Part shown: positions 1 through 8,124 of the stretch, in pieces | How the letters are laid out: each line of letters starts with the position of its first letter | Position numbering within the stretch: the stretch's first letter is position 1 | NCBI RefSeq assembly: GCF_000763805.1 | Contig: NZ_JRKS01000020.1 | Span: forward strand, 1 to 50,832 | Direction: 5' to 3' | DNA length: 50,832 nt | DNA from: Paracoccus sphaerophysae | GTDB taxonomy: Bacteria > Pseudomonadota > Alphaproteobacteria > Rhodobacterales > Rhodobacteraceae | Translations under genes and position numbers: made by a program | Notes under the pieces: model-generated | Seen by the model: the letters and a program-made list of their open reading frames with translations, nothing else | Databases searched by the model: none | Told to the model about the DNA's origin: nothing

Positions 1-975
1 GATGACGGGTCCCCCGCGCCAATCTGGACCGGCGCCGGCTGGGCCGTTGCCCGCGCGCCGCTGGCCGACGGGCGCAGCGTCGAGCTGGGCGAGCGGCTGG
101 ACGACCGCCGCGCCGAGCTCTTGGAAAGCATCCGCGGGCTGGTGCTGGTGATGCTGCCGGTGGCGCTGGCGCTGATGTGGGTGATCCGGCGCACGCTGGG
201 GCAGGCGGTGCGCCCGGTCGCCGGGCTGTCGCGGGTGCTGGCCGCCCGCGATCCGGCCGATCTGGCGCCGCTGGACCCGGCCGGGCTCCCGTCCGAGCTT
301 GCGCCGGTGGCGACCGGGCTGAACCGCTATCTGGCCCGCATCCAGACCGTGCTGGCGGCCGAGCGCGAGTTTGCCGCCAATGCCGCGCACGAGCTGCGCA
401 CCCCCGTCGCCGCCGCCCGGGCCGAGGCGCAGCTGCTCGCCGCCCGGCCCGAGGCGGCCACCGAAGCGCAGCGGGTGATCGCCGCGCTGGACCGAATCGC
501 CGCGCTCAGCGAACGGCTGCTGCAGCTGGCGCGGGCGGAATCGGGGGTGGGGCTGGCGCGGATGCCGATCGACCTGACCCGGCTGGTGCCGCTGGTGTTG
601 GCCGACCTGCCGGCGCGCCCCGGCCGGCCGCTGCGCTATGACGACGGCGACCTGGACGAGGCGGTGGTGCAGGGCGATGCCGACGGGCTGGCGATCCTGA
701 TCCGCAACCTGGTCGAAAACGCGCTGCGCCACGGCACCGGGCCAGTGCGGGTCACGCTGTCGGCGGGCCCGCGGCTGACGGTCCGCAACCCCGCCGCGCC
801 GGGCGCGCGGTTCCGGCTGGGCCGGCTGGACCGCGACCCGGCGTCCGAGGGGACGGGACTGGGGCTGACCATCGCCGCGCGTCTGGCCGAACAGGCCGGG
901 GCGCGGCTGGCGACCGACATCGTGGACGGGACCGCGACGGCGGCCCTGGACTGGCCGCTGGGCCGCCGGGATTAG
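1..975 (+). CDS. Sensor histidine kinase, C-terminal part (5' end outside the window)
   Basis: This is the membrane sensor kinase of a two-component system. The reading frame is open from base 1, so the gene starts upstream of the window and its sensor region is missing. Visible in order are the end of a periplasmic segment, a transmembrane helix (about nt 136-195), a HAMP-like linker, an H-box FAANAAHELRTPVAAAR with the phospho-accepting His at nt 388-390, an N-box LIRNLVENALRHG (about nt 697-735) and a G-box SEGTGLGLTIAARL (about nt 845-885). The usual DxGxG ATP-lid motif is weak: the corresponding segment reads LTVRNPAAPG. The gene ends 9 bp before the convergent purF stop. No response regulator lies next to it inside the window, so its partner should be upstream. 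The stimulus cannot be told from what is visible. Confidence 0.9.
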   Translation, partial: DDGSPAPIWTGAGWAVARAPLADGRSVELGERLDDRRAELLESIRGLVLVMLPVALALMWVIRRTLGQAVRPVAGLSRVLAARDPADLAPLDPAGLPSELAPVATGLNRYLARIQTVLAAEREFAANAAHELRTPVAAARAEAQLLAARPEAATEAQRVIAALDRIAALSERLLQLARAESGVGLARMPIDLTRLVPLVLADLPARPGRPLRYDDGDLDEAVVQGDADGLAILIRNLVENALRHGTGPVRVTLSAGPRLTVRNPAAPGARFRLGRLDRDPASEGTGLGLTIAARLAEQAGARLATDIVDGTATAALDWPLGRRD

Positions 976-984
976 CGGCGCGCG

Positions 985-2538
985 CTACTCGGCTGCCCGG
1001 GTCGCGCTGTTCGGGGTCAGGGTGTGGTCGACCGGCTCGTATCCGGTCTGGTCCTCTTGCGCCTCGGCATCGCCCGACAGCGGGTCGGGCTTCATCCGGA
1101 AGCCGCGTTCCAGCTGGTCGAACGGCGCCACCGGGTAGTCGCCCGAGAAGCAGGCGTCGCAATATTGCGGGCAGGAATCGTTGCGGCCGTGGGCCTCGCC
1201 AACCGCCCGATACAGCCCGTCCAGCGTCACGAAGGCGAGGCTGTCCACCCCGATCCATTCCCGCATCTCGTCGGGCGTCATCCGCGCCGCCAGCAGCTTG
1301 TCGCGGTCGGGCGTGTCGACGCCATAGAAGCACGGCCAGGCGGTCGGCGGGCTGGCGATGCGGAAATGCACCTCGGCCGCGCCGGCATCCAGGATCATGT
1401 CCTTGATCTTGCGGCTGGTGGTCCCGCGCACCACGGAATCGTCGACCAGCACCACTCGCTTGCCGCGCACCAGCGCGCGGTTCACGTTCAGCTTCAGCCG
1501 GACGCCCATGTTGCGGATCTGTTCAGTCGGCTCGATGAAGGTCCGGCCCATATACTGGTTGCGGATGATCCCCATGCCGAAGGGGATGCCGCTTTCCCGC
1601 GCATAGCCGATCGCCGCCGGGGTGCCGCTGTCGGGGACCGGGCAGACAATGTCGGCCTCGACCGGCGCCTCGCGGGCGAGTTCCACGCCGATCTGGCTGC
1701 GGGTTTCGTAGACGGACCGGCCCCCGATGATCGAATCGGGGCGGCTGAAATAGACGTGCTCGAAGATGCAGAAGCGGCCCGTCGAGGGGCCGAAGGGGCG
1801 CGAGGTCTCGACCTTGCCCTTGGAGATCACCACCATTTCGCCCGGCTCGATCTCGCGCACGAACTCGGCCCCGATGATGTCCAGCGCGCAGGTTTCCGAG
1901 GCCAGCGCATAGCCGTCCCCCGACAGCCGCCCCAGCACCAGCGGGCGGACGCCCAGCGGGTCGCGCACGCCGATCAGCTTGGTGCGGGTCATGGCGATGA
2001 CGCTGAACGCGCCCTCGACCCGGCGCAACGCGTCCTTCATCCGTTCGGGGATGTTGCGCTGGATCGACCGCGCCATCAGGTGGATGATGCATTCACTGTC
2101 GCTGCCGGATTGGAAGATGCTGCCGCGCTCGATCAGTTCGCGCCGCAGGGCGAGCGCGTTGGTGATGTTGCCGTTATGGGCGACGGCGCAGCCGCCCATG
2201 GCGAATTCGCCGAAGAAGGGCTGGATGTCGCGGATCGCCGGGCCCTTGGCGCCGGCGGTGGAATAGCGGACATGGCCGATGGCGAGCTCGCCCGGCAGCG
2301 TTTCCATCAGCGACGCCTTGGTGAAGTTGTCGCGGACATAGCCGAAACGGTGGGCGCTGTTGAAGCCGGTGTCGGGGTCGAAGGCGACGATGCCGCCTGC
2401 CTCCTGCCCGCGATGCTGCAGCGCGTGCAGCCCCAGCGCCACGAAGTTCGCCGCCTCGGCCACACCATTCACGCCGAACACGCCGCATTCCTCGTGCAGC
2501 CGGTCGCTGTCGAAGGGGTCGGCAAGGAATGGCTGCAT
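985..2538 (-). CDS. purF: Amidophosphoribosyltransferase (PurF), first step of purine synthesis
   Basis: PurF transfers glutamine-derived ammonia to PRPP to give phosphoribosylamine. The ATG at 2538 is chosen because it gives MQPFLADPFDSDRLHEEC, a short propeptide before the nucleophilic Cys18 (HEECGVFG) of the class II glutaminase domain; longer upstream versions only add unrelated sequence. The C-terminal half holds the PRPP-binding loop VVLVDDSVVRGTTS. Cysteines in PTAWPCFYG and in QYCDACFSGDYP fit the [4Fe-4S]-containing Bacillus-type enzyme. It lies downstream of cvpA in the same direction, the widespread cvpA-purF arrangement. The 121-bp gap upstream contains a perfect inverted repeat GTCAC-GGG-GTGAC (2597-2609), possibly an operator, but this is unproven. 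Confidence 0.96.
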   Translation of the reverse strand: MQPFLADPFDSDRLHEECGVFGVNGVAEAANFVALGLHALQHRGQEAGGIVAFDPDTGFNSAHRFGYVRDNFTKASLMETLPGELAIGHVRYSTAGAKGPAIRDIQPFFGEFAMGGCAVAHNGNITNALALRRELIERGSIFQSGSDSECIIHLMARSIQRNIPERMKDALRRVEGAFSVIAMTRTKLIGVRDPLGVRPLVLGRLSGDGYALASETCALDIIGAEFVREIEPGEMVVISKGKVETSRPFGPSTGRFCIFEHVYFSRPDSIIGGRSVYETRSQIGVELAREAPVEADIVCPVPDSGTPAAIGYARESGIPFGMGIIRNQYMGRTFIEPTEQIRNMGVRLKLNVNRALVRGKRVVLVDDSVVRGTTSRKIKDMILDAGAAEVHFRIASPPTAWPCFYGVDTPDRDKLLAARMTPDEMREWIGVDSLAFVTLDGLYRAVGEAHGRNDSCPQYCDACFSGDYPVAPFDQLERGFRMKPDPLSGDAEAQEDQTGYEPVDHTLTPNSATRAAE

Positions 2539-2659
2539 GATCGGCCCCACGAGTCGGATGACGGCTGCGCGACACATAGGGGACGCAGCCGGCAAAGTCA
2601 CGGGGTGACCGGGCCGCGGGCGCACAGTCACCCGCAGGCGGGCGCCGTTCTAGCCAGGC

Positions 2660-3286
2660 TCAGTTGGCGGGCGCGGCCGGTCCGGTGGTCGTGGTTGTCG
2701 TCGTGGTCGCCGGAGCGGCCGGCGCCGTGCCGGTGGGACCGCAATCTCCGACCAGCTGCTCGAACCGGCTGGCGAGCCAGCCGGGCGCGTCCTGCGGGAT
2801 CTGCTGGTTCAGGCGCCCGCTCATCTGCTGGAAGACCTGCGCCGAGCGCGAGTTGTCCACCTGCGCGATGCGCTGGGTCGACATCACCCGATCATAGACG
2901 ATGAAGGCAATCACGACCAGCATGATGCCGCGCGCGACCCCGAACAGGAAGCCCATCCCCTGGTCAACCCCGCCCAGGGCCGAGCGCTGCACCACCGACG
3001 AGAACAGCGGCGTCAGGATGGAAAACAGCACCAGCGCCAGGGCGAACACGACGGCGAAGCCGGCAATCGTGCCCAGTTCGCAGTTGTCGGAAATCAGGCT
3101 GTTCAGATAGGGCACCTGCGCGATCAGCGGCCGCACCGACGAGGCGAAGATGAAGGCCAGCACCGCGGCTCCGATCCACCCCATGATGGCCAGCGACTCG
3201 CGGACGAAGCCGCGGGAATAGGCCAGGATGGCCGACAGGATGATGACCGCAGCGACGATGCCGTCGATCATGGTGAAACCGTCCAT
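2660..3286 (-). CDS. cvpA: CvpA family inner-membrane protein
   Basis: The 208-residue protein has four hydrophobic segments in the first 130 residues (for example IVAAVIILSAILAYSRGFVRE and the later FLFGVARGIMLVVIAFIVYD), the typical CvpA layout. The family was named for colicin V production in E. coli; its exact biochemical role is not settled. The C-terminal tail is low complexity, with eight consecutive threonines (residues about 194-201) flanked by Ala/Pro. It lies between radA and purF in one direction, with 54 bp to radA and 121 bp to purF, an arrangement common in this bacterial group. Confidence 0.93.
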   Translation of the reverse strand: MDGFTMIDGIVAAVIILSAILAYSRGFVRESLAIMGWIGAAVLAFIFASSVRPLIAQVPYLNSLISDNCELGTIAGFAVVFALALVLFSILTPLFSSVVQRSALGGVDQGMGFLFGVARGIMLVVIAFIVYDRVMSTQRIAQVDNSRSAQVFQQMSGRLNQQIPQDAPGWLASRFEQLVGDCGPTGTAPAAPATTTTTTTTGPAAPAN

Positions 3287-3340
3287 CTAACCGCCCTCGT
3301 AACGGGTCTTTGCCCGAGCTGGGGCGGGGATCGGGGCCGG

Positions 3341-4705
3341 TCATCCCGCGCCGAACGTCTCGCCCGTGAAACTTGTCAGATCGGCAACCCGCGACAGCCG
3401 GATACCGTTCCCGCCCTCGACCCTCTGGACCTCGGGCAGGATGGCGTGGGAAAAACCAAGTTTCTGCGCTTCTTTCAACCTGTTTTCCGCCTGGCCGACC
3501 GGCCGCAGCGCCCCCGACAGGCTCAGCTCGCCGAAAAAGACAGTCTCGGCGGGCAGGGCGTGATCCTCGCGCGCGCTCAGCAGGGCGGCGGCGACGGCCA
3601 GGTCGGCGGCGGGTTCGGCGACCCGCATGCCCCCCGCGACGTTCAGGAACACGTCGAGCCCGGCGAAGGGAATCCCGCAGCGCGCCTCGAGCACGGCAAG
3701 GATGGTCGAGACCCGCCCGCCGTCCAGCCCCACCACCGTCCGGCGGGGCGAGGCCAGGGTCGAGGGCGAGACCAGCGCCTGGATCTCGGTCAGCACCGGG
3801 CGGGTGCCCTCGATCCCGGCAAAGACCGCGCTGCCCGGCACCGGCTGGCCGCGTTCGGACAGAAACAGCGCCGAGGGGTTGGCGACCTCGGCCAGCCCGC
3901 CGCCGGTCATCTCGAACACCCCGATCTCGCCCGACGGGCCGAAGCGGTTCTTGACCGCCCGCAGGATGCGGAACTGGTGGCCGCGCTCGCCTTCGAAATA
4001 CAGCACGGTGTCGACCATGTGTTCGACCACGCGGGGGCCGGCGATCTGGCCCTCCTTGGTGACGTGGCCGACGAGGACCACGGCGACGCCGGTGCGCTTG
4101 GCGAAGGTCACCAGCTCGTGCGCGGCGGCGCGGACCTGGCCCACGCTGCCGGGCGCGGCCTCGACCGTGTCGCTCCACAGCGTCTGGATCGAATCGATCA
4201 CCGCCACGTCGGGGCGTTCGGCGTCGAGCGTGGTCAGGATGTCGCGCAGCGCGGTTTCCGTCCCCAGCCGCACCGGCGCGTCGGCGAGGCCCAGCCGCTG
4301 CGCTCGCATCCGCAGTTGGGCGCCGGCCTCTTCGCCGCTGACATAGACGGCGCTGGTGCCGCTGCGGGCAAAGGCGGCGGCGGCCTGCAGCATCAGGGTC
4401 GATTTACCGATCCCCGGATCGCCGCCAACGAGGATCGCGCTGCCCGGCACCAGCCCGCCGCCCAGCACCCGGTCAAGCTCGGCGATGCCCGAGGGCGCGC
4501 GCGGCGGCGGCGGTTCCGAACTGGACAGCCCGGCCAGCGGGATGACCCGGCCGCGGGTGGCGCCAAGGCCCCGGCCGGGGCCCTGGCTTAGCGGCGCTTC
4601 CTCGACGATGGTGTTCCATTCGCCGCAGGTCTCGCAGCGGCCGGACCACTTGCGATGCGCGGCGCCGCAGGCGGTGCAGGTAAAGGCGGTGACGGACTTG
4701 GCCAT
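3341..4705 (-). CDS. radA: DNA repair protein RadA (branch-migration helicase)
   Basis: RadA is a RecA-like ATPase that promotes branch migration in recombinational repair. The N-terminus has a four-cysteine zinc finger (C10, C13, C24, C27). The Walker A motif GDPGIGKST is at residues 95-103, Walker B is in DVAVIDSIQTL, the RadA signature KNRFG is at about 253-257, and a Lon-protease-like domain forms the C-terminal third. At 454 aa it has the normal family length. It is the first gene of the leftward radA-cvpA-purF group and is divergent from the LuxR-type gene at 4849. Confidence 0.97.
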   Translation of the reverse strand: MAKSVTAFTCTACGAAHRKWSGRCETCGEWNTIVEEAPLSQGPGRGLGATRGRVIPLAGLSSSEPPPPRAPSGIAELDRVLGGGLVPGSAILVGGDPGIGKSTLMLQAAAAFARSGTSAVYVSGEEAGAQLRMRAQRLGLADAPVRLGTETALRDILTTLDAERPDVAVIDSIQTLWSDTVEAAPGSVGQVRAAAHELVTFAKRTGVAVVLVGHVTKEGQIAGPRVVEHMVDTVLYFEGERGHQFRILRAVKNRFGPSGEIGVFEMTGGGLAEVANPSALFLSERGQPVPGSAVFAGIEGTRPVLTEIQALVSPSTLASPRRTVVGLDGGRVSTILAVLEARCGIPFAGLDVFLNVAGGMRVAEPAADLAVAAALLSAREDHALPAETVFFGELSLSGALRPVGQAENRLKEAQKLGFSHAILPEVQRVEGGNGIRLSRVADLTSFTGETFGAG

Positions 4706-4848
4706 GCCGGGCTTGTCGCAGGCCCGGGCAGCCGCGGCAAGCGCGGGCCGGCGGATGGCGCTTGGGTCAGGCAGTCAATCTGTTGATGAACGGCGGGCCC
4801 GGAAGTGGTAGACTCGACGGGCACCCGATGGGGGAGAGCGGGCAGCAG

Positions 4849-5910
4849 ATGCCGCGCCAGACCGAAGCGATCCTGGACCTGATCTATCTGGCCGCGCTCA
4901 GCGCCGACCGGTGGCCCGACGCGTTGACCGGCGTGTGCGCCGCGACCGGCTATGCCAGCGGCTGTCTCATCATGGACGGCGGATCGGGGCGCCGGCCGGT
5001 GTTCCATGCAACGCGCCGGACCGAGCGGGCGCTGGCCGACTTCATCGCAGCGGGGCTGTTCAATTCCTGCGCCCGCCGCCTGAGGGCCGTCGGACATGAC
5101 GGCTTTGCCCATGAAAGCGCCTTTCCCCCCGCCGTCGCCCGCCGCCCCGCGGTCGAAACGCTGCGCCGGCTGGGCCTGTGGGACCAGACCGCGACACAGC
5201 ATTGCACCGGGGACGGGCGCCGGTTCGTGTTCACCTTCGAACGCGAGGCGGACGAGCCGGGGTTTTCGCCGCAGGCGGTGCGCCTGCTGGACTGGCTGCG
5301 CCCGCATCTGCTGCGCAGCGCCGCGCTGGGGATGCAGGACGGCCCGTGCCGGCAGGGGGCGGCGGCTGGCGGGACGTTGCCGGGCGCGCTGACCGTGCCC
5401 GCGGTGCTGATTACGGCCAGCGGGCGTGTCTTCGAGGCGAACGCCGCCGCGGCGACCCATCGGCCGCCGCTGCTGGATGCGGCCCAGACGCGGCTCTGCC
5501 TCGCGGAATGGCAGGACGCGGCAGCGGTGCTGGCGCGGGTGGAACGTGCGGCGCGGGCCGGGCACGGGCTGGATCTGCCCTTGCCGCCGCGCAACCCTGC
5601 GCTGCCCTCCTGCCGCCTGCAGGCGGTGCCGACGCGGTGGCGGGACCGTCCGGTCCTGCTGGTCACGGTCCAGCCCATCTGCCTGGACGCCACAGGCTGC
5701 GATCCCTCGGCGCTGATGCAGGACCTTGGTCTGACTCGCCGCGAGGCGGAACTGGCCGCCAGCCTGGCCGCCGGCCAGTCGCTGTCGGACACGGCGGCCA
5801 GGCTGGCGATGTCGCGGGAAACCGCGCGCCATCATCTCAAGCAGATCTTCCAGAAGACCGACACCCATCGCCAGGCCGAACTGGTCGCGCGCATCTTTGC
5901 CGCGCGATAG
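4849..5910 (+). CDS. LuxR-type helix-turn-helix transcriptional regulator
   Basis: The last 60 residues form a GerE/LuxR DNA-binding domain: LTRREAELAASLAAGQSLSD followed by TAARLAMSRETARHHLKQIF. The N-terminal 280 residues have no domain I can name; they may be a ligand-sensing region. The ATG at 4849 (MPRQTEAILDL) is chosen over upstream ATGs because GGGGAGAG sits 10 nt before it; the upstream in-frame starts add glycine-rich sequence without an obvious ribosome site. It is divergent from radA. It is followed after 149 bp by the RTX protein gene in the same direction, so it may control that gene, which is an inference from position only. Confidence 0.88.
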   Translation: MPRQTEAILDLIYLAALSADRWPDALTGVCAATGYASGCLIMDGGSGRRPVFHATRRTERALADFIAAGLFNSCARRLRAVGHDGFAHESAFPPAVARRPAVETLRRLGLWDQTATQHCTGDGRRFVFTFEREADEPGFSPQAVRLLDWLRPHLLRSAALGMQDGPCRQGAAAGGTLPGALTVPAVLITASGRVFEANAAAATHRPPLLDAAQTRLCLAEWQDAAAVLARVERAARAGHGLDLPLPPRNPALPSCRLQAVPTRWRDRPVLLVTVQPICLDATGCDPSALMQDLGLTRREAELAASLAAGQSLSDTAARLAMSRETARHHLKQIFQKTDTHRQAELVARIFAAR

Positions 5911-5927
5911 ACGCTTGCACCGGCATA

Positions 5928-5943
5928 TCCCCCGAACGGGGGA
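5928..5943. terminator. Small perfect hairpin after the LuxR-type gene
   Basis: TCCCCC-GAAC-GGGGGA forms a 6-bp stem with a 4-nt loop, 18 bp past the stop codon. No U-tract follows, so it is a weak terminator candidate or a stability element ahead of the RTX gene. Confidence 0.3.
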
Positions 5944-6059
5944 CGCGGCCCCGGCCGGCCGGGTGGTAAACTTTCCCGCATCGAAGGACAGCGCGACGCC
6001 CGCCCGGCCGTTCCGGCCCGAAGCGGCAACTGACGCGCCACCACTGGGGAGAACGGGAG

Positions 6060-7991
6060 ATGGTTACCTTTACCGGAAATTTCGGTGCCAACACGGCCAT
6101 CGCCGGGTCCGTCGTGTCGGGGTTTACGGCCAGCGTCGGCCTGCTGACCCCGCTGCAATGGCTGTCGGACGGGGCCGGAGACACCATCAATGGGCTTGGC
6201 GGCAACGACACCATCGTGGCCGGGATCGGCAACGACCTGATCAATGGCGGCCTGGATCGCGATTCGCTCAACGGCGGGGCGGGGAACGACACCATCTTCG
6301 CGATGACGTCGGCGGATATGGACGGCTCGGGGGTGGGCGACTGGATCTTCGGCGCCGGCGGGCTCGATTCGTTGATCGGCTCGCTGGGGAACGACAGCAT
6401 CCACGGGGGGACGGACAACGACATCCTCGCCGGCCGGGGCGGTAACGACTACCTGGACGGCGGGTCCGAAAACGACACGCTGTATGGCGACCTGGGCTAT
6501 GACACGCTGATCGGCGGCCTGGGCAACGACAGGCTCGATGTGGGCGCGGATGTGGGAAGCGGCGACCGTTTCGAGGGCGGCGCCGGCGCCGATACCGTGA
6601 TCGCCGGCGCCGGCGCGGATTTCATCCTGGGCGGGTTCGACGGCGACGTGCTGAACGGCGGCGGCGGCAACGACACCATCTATGCGATGACCAGCGCCGA
6701 TCTGGACGGATCGTCCATTGCCGACGTCATCAGCGGCGGCGCCGGCAACGACAGCCTGCTGGGATCGGGCGGCGGCGACACGATCGCGGGCGATGGCGAC
6801 AACGACATCCTGTCGGGACGGTCCGGGAACGACCGGCTGGACGGAGGCTTCGGCAACGACACGCTGTACGGCGATGCCGGCGCGGACACGATGCTGGGCG
6901 GCGGCGGCAGCGACCGGATCGAGGCCGGGGGCGGCGACAACGGCGTGGCCGACTGGGTCGATGCCGGCGCGGGCGCCGATATCGTCATCGGCGGTTCCGG
7001 CAACGACGTCATCATGGGCAATTTCGACGGCGACGGCCTGTACGGCAATGCCGGCAACGACGCCATCTACGCGATGACCCAGGGCGATATCGACGGCTCG
7101 ACCGTGGGCGATACCATCTTTGGCGGGCTGGGTCACGATCTGCTCGTCGGATCGGGCGGAGCGGACCAGATCTTTGGCCAGGAAGACAACGACACCATCC
7201 GCGGCCAGGGCGGCAACGACACGCTGAACGCGGGCGGCGGGGTCAACCTCATCTACGGGGGCGACGGTGACGACCGGATCATCGCCGGCCCCGGCGGCGG
7301 CACGTTCCTGGGCGATGCCGGCAATGACAGCATGGTCGGCGGGTTCGGCACCAACGAAACGCTGGAAGGCGGCGCCGGCGTCGACCTGATCTATGTGACC
7401 AACTCGGCCGCCGGGGTGTTCTACGACATGACCAGCGGCGCCACGAATTCGGCCGGCGAAAGCTTCACAGGGTTCGAATGGGTCGCCGCAGGCGGCCTCG
7501 GCGATACGCTGATCGGGACCGCGGATCAGAACAAGATGTGGGGCAACGCCGGCAACGACGTCCTGCGCGGCGGCGGCGGGTTCGACATCATCGTCGGCGG
7601 GGCCGGCGACGACGTGCTGCATGGCGGCGCCGGCTCGGACCGGTTGATCGGGGGCGTCGGCGCCGACGTCTTCCAGTTCTTCGCCACCTCCGAATCGTCC
7701 AGCGCGACCGGCGTGGACTGGATCGACGGGTTCGAGCGCGCGGGTATCGCGGGCGGCGACCGGATCAACCTGGCCGCTGTGGACGCCAACGACCTTGTCG
7801 CGGGCGACCAGGCCTTCGTCTTTCATGGCACCGTCGCCGGCGGTGCCGGGACGATGTGGCTGGCCAATTCGGGGACCGCGACGATGCTGTACGCCAACAC
7901 CGACGCGGACGCCGCCATCGAGCTGGTGATCCGCGTCATCGACGGCGCCGCCACCGCGGCCACCTACGCGGCGGGCGATTTCGTCCTGTGA
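6060..7991 (+). CDS. RTX-type calcium-binding secreted protein
   Basis: The 643-residue protein is built almost wholly of nonapeptides of the GGxGxDxux type (GGAGNDTI, GGSGNDVI and similar), which fold into calcium-binding beta-rolls once outside the cell. It has no Sec signal peptide. Its C-terminus ends in a short hydrophobic stretch (YAAGDFVL), as expected for a type I secretion signal. GGGGAGAACGGGAG lies directly before the ATG. The beta-roll is divided into long units of about 128 residues, each carrying an insert AMTxxDxDGS that breaks the nonapeptide pattern. There is no enzymatic domain, so an adhesin, S-layer-like or matrix role is possible but not shown. No type I secretion genes are adjacent. 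Confidence 0.92.
   Translation: MVTFTGNFGANTAIAGSVVSGFTASVGLLTPLQWLSDGAGDTINGLGGNDTIVAGIGNDLINGGLDRDSLNGGAGNDTIFAMTSADMDGSGVGDWIFGAGGLDSLIGSLGNDSIHGGTDNDILAGRGGNDYLDGGSENDTLYGDLGYDTLIGGLGNDRLDVGADVGSGDRFEGGAGADTVIAGAGADFILGGFDGDVLNGGGGNDTIYAMTSADLDGSSIADVISGGAGNDSLLGSGGGDTIAGDGDNDILSGRSGNDRLDGGFGNDTLYGDAGADTMLGGGGSDRIEAGGGDNGVADWVDAGAGADIVIGGSGNDVIMGNFDGDGLYGNAGNDAIYAMTQGDIDGSTVGDTIFGGLGHDLLVGSGGADQIFGQEDNDTIRGQGGNDTLNAGGGVNLIYGGDGDDRIIAGPGGGTFLGDAGNDSMVGGFGTNETLEGGAGVDLIYVTNSAAGVFYDMTSGATNSAGESFTGFEWVAAGGLGDTLIGTADQNKMWGNAGNDVLRGGGGFDIIVGGAGDDVLHGGAGSDRLIGGVGADVFQFFATSESSSATGVDWIDGFERAGIAGGDRINLAAVDANDLVAGDQAFVFHGTVAGGAGTMWLANSGTATMLYANTDADAAIELVIRVIDGAATAATYAAGDFVL
6285..7262 (+). repeat. 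Three long repeat units inside the RTX gene
   Basis: Units start at 6285, 6669 and 7056 with the codons for NDTIFAMTSADMDGS, NDTIYAMTSADLDGS and NDAIYAMTQGDIDGS. The spacing is 384 and 387 bp (128 and 129 codons). Each unit continues into matching runs (LIGSLGNDSI, LLGSGGGDTI, LVGSGGADQI). The third unit diverges after about 70 residues. Confidence 0.85.
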
Positions 7992-7998
7992 CGCGCGC

Positions 7999-8026
7999 AA
8001 GGGGCGGGCCACGGCGCCCGCCCCTT
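7999..8026 (+). terminator. Strong stem-loop after the RTX gene
   Basis: AAGGGGCGGGC and GCCCGCCCCTT form a perfect 11-bp stem around a 6-nt loop, starting 8 bp after the RTX stop codon. The stem is A/T at its base and ends in TT, but no long T-run follows. It probably ends RTX transcription before the lol genes. Confidence 0.6.
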
Positions 8027-8124
8027 GGCCCGTCGGGCGGCCCTCGCCCCAGTTCACGCCGTTGTCGGCTTGCCAAGCCGCGCCCGGATGGCCAGTTTGC
8101 CGCGACCCGTCGAAAGGCCGCTGC

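Noticed and set aside
1..975. Assigning the kinase at the left edge as PhoR
   Set aside because: It is over 19 kb from phoB and separated by unrelated genes; nothing in its sequence points to phosphate sensing.
1024..2904. 626-codon open frame on the plus strand opposite purF and cvpA
   Set aside because: It is antisense to two well-recognised genes and has a His/Arg/Ala-rich composition typical of shadow frames in GC-rich DNA.
6180..7650. Regular repeats that could suggest a CRISPR array
   Set aside because: The repeats are coding, in register with codons, and give calcium-binding nonapeptides; there are no constant direct repeats with unique spacers.
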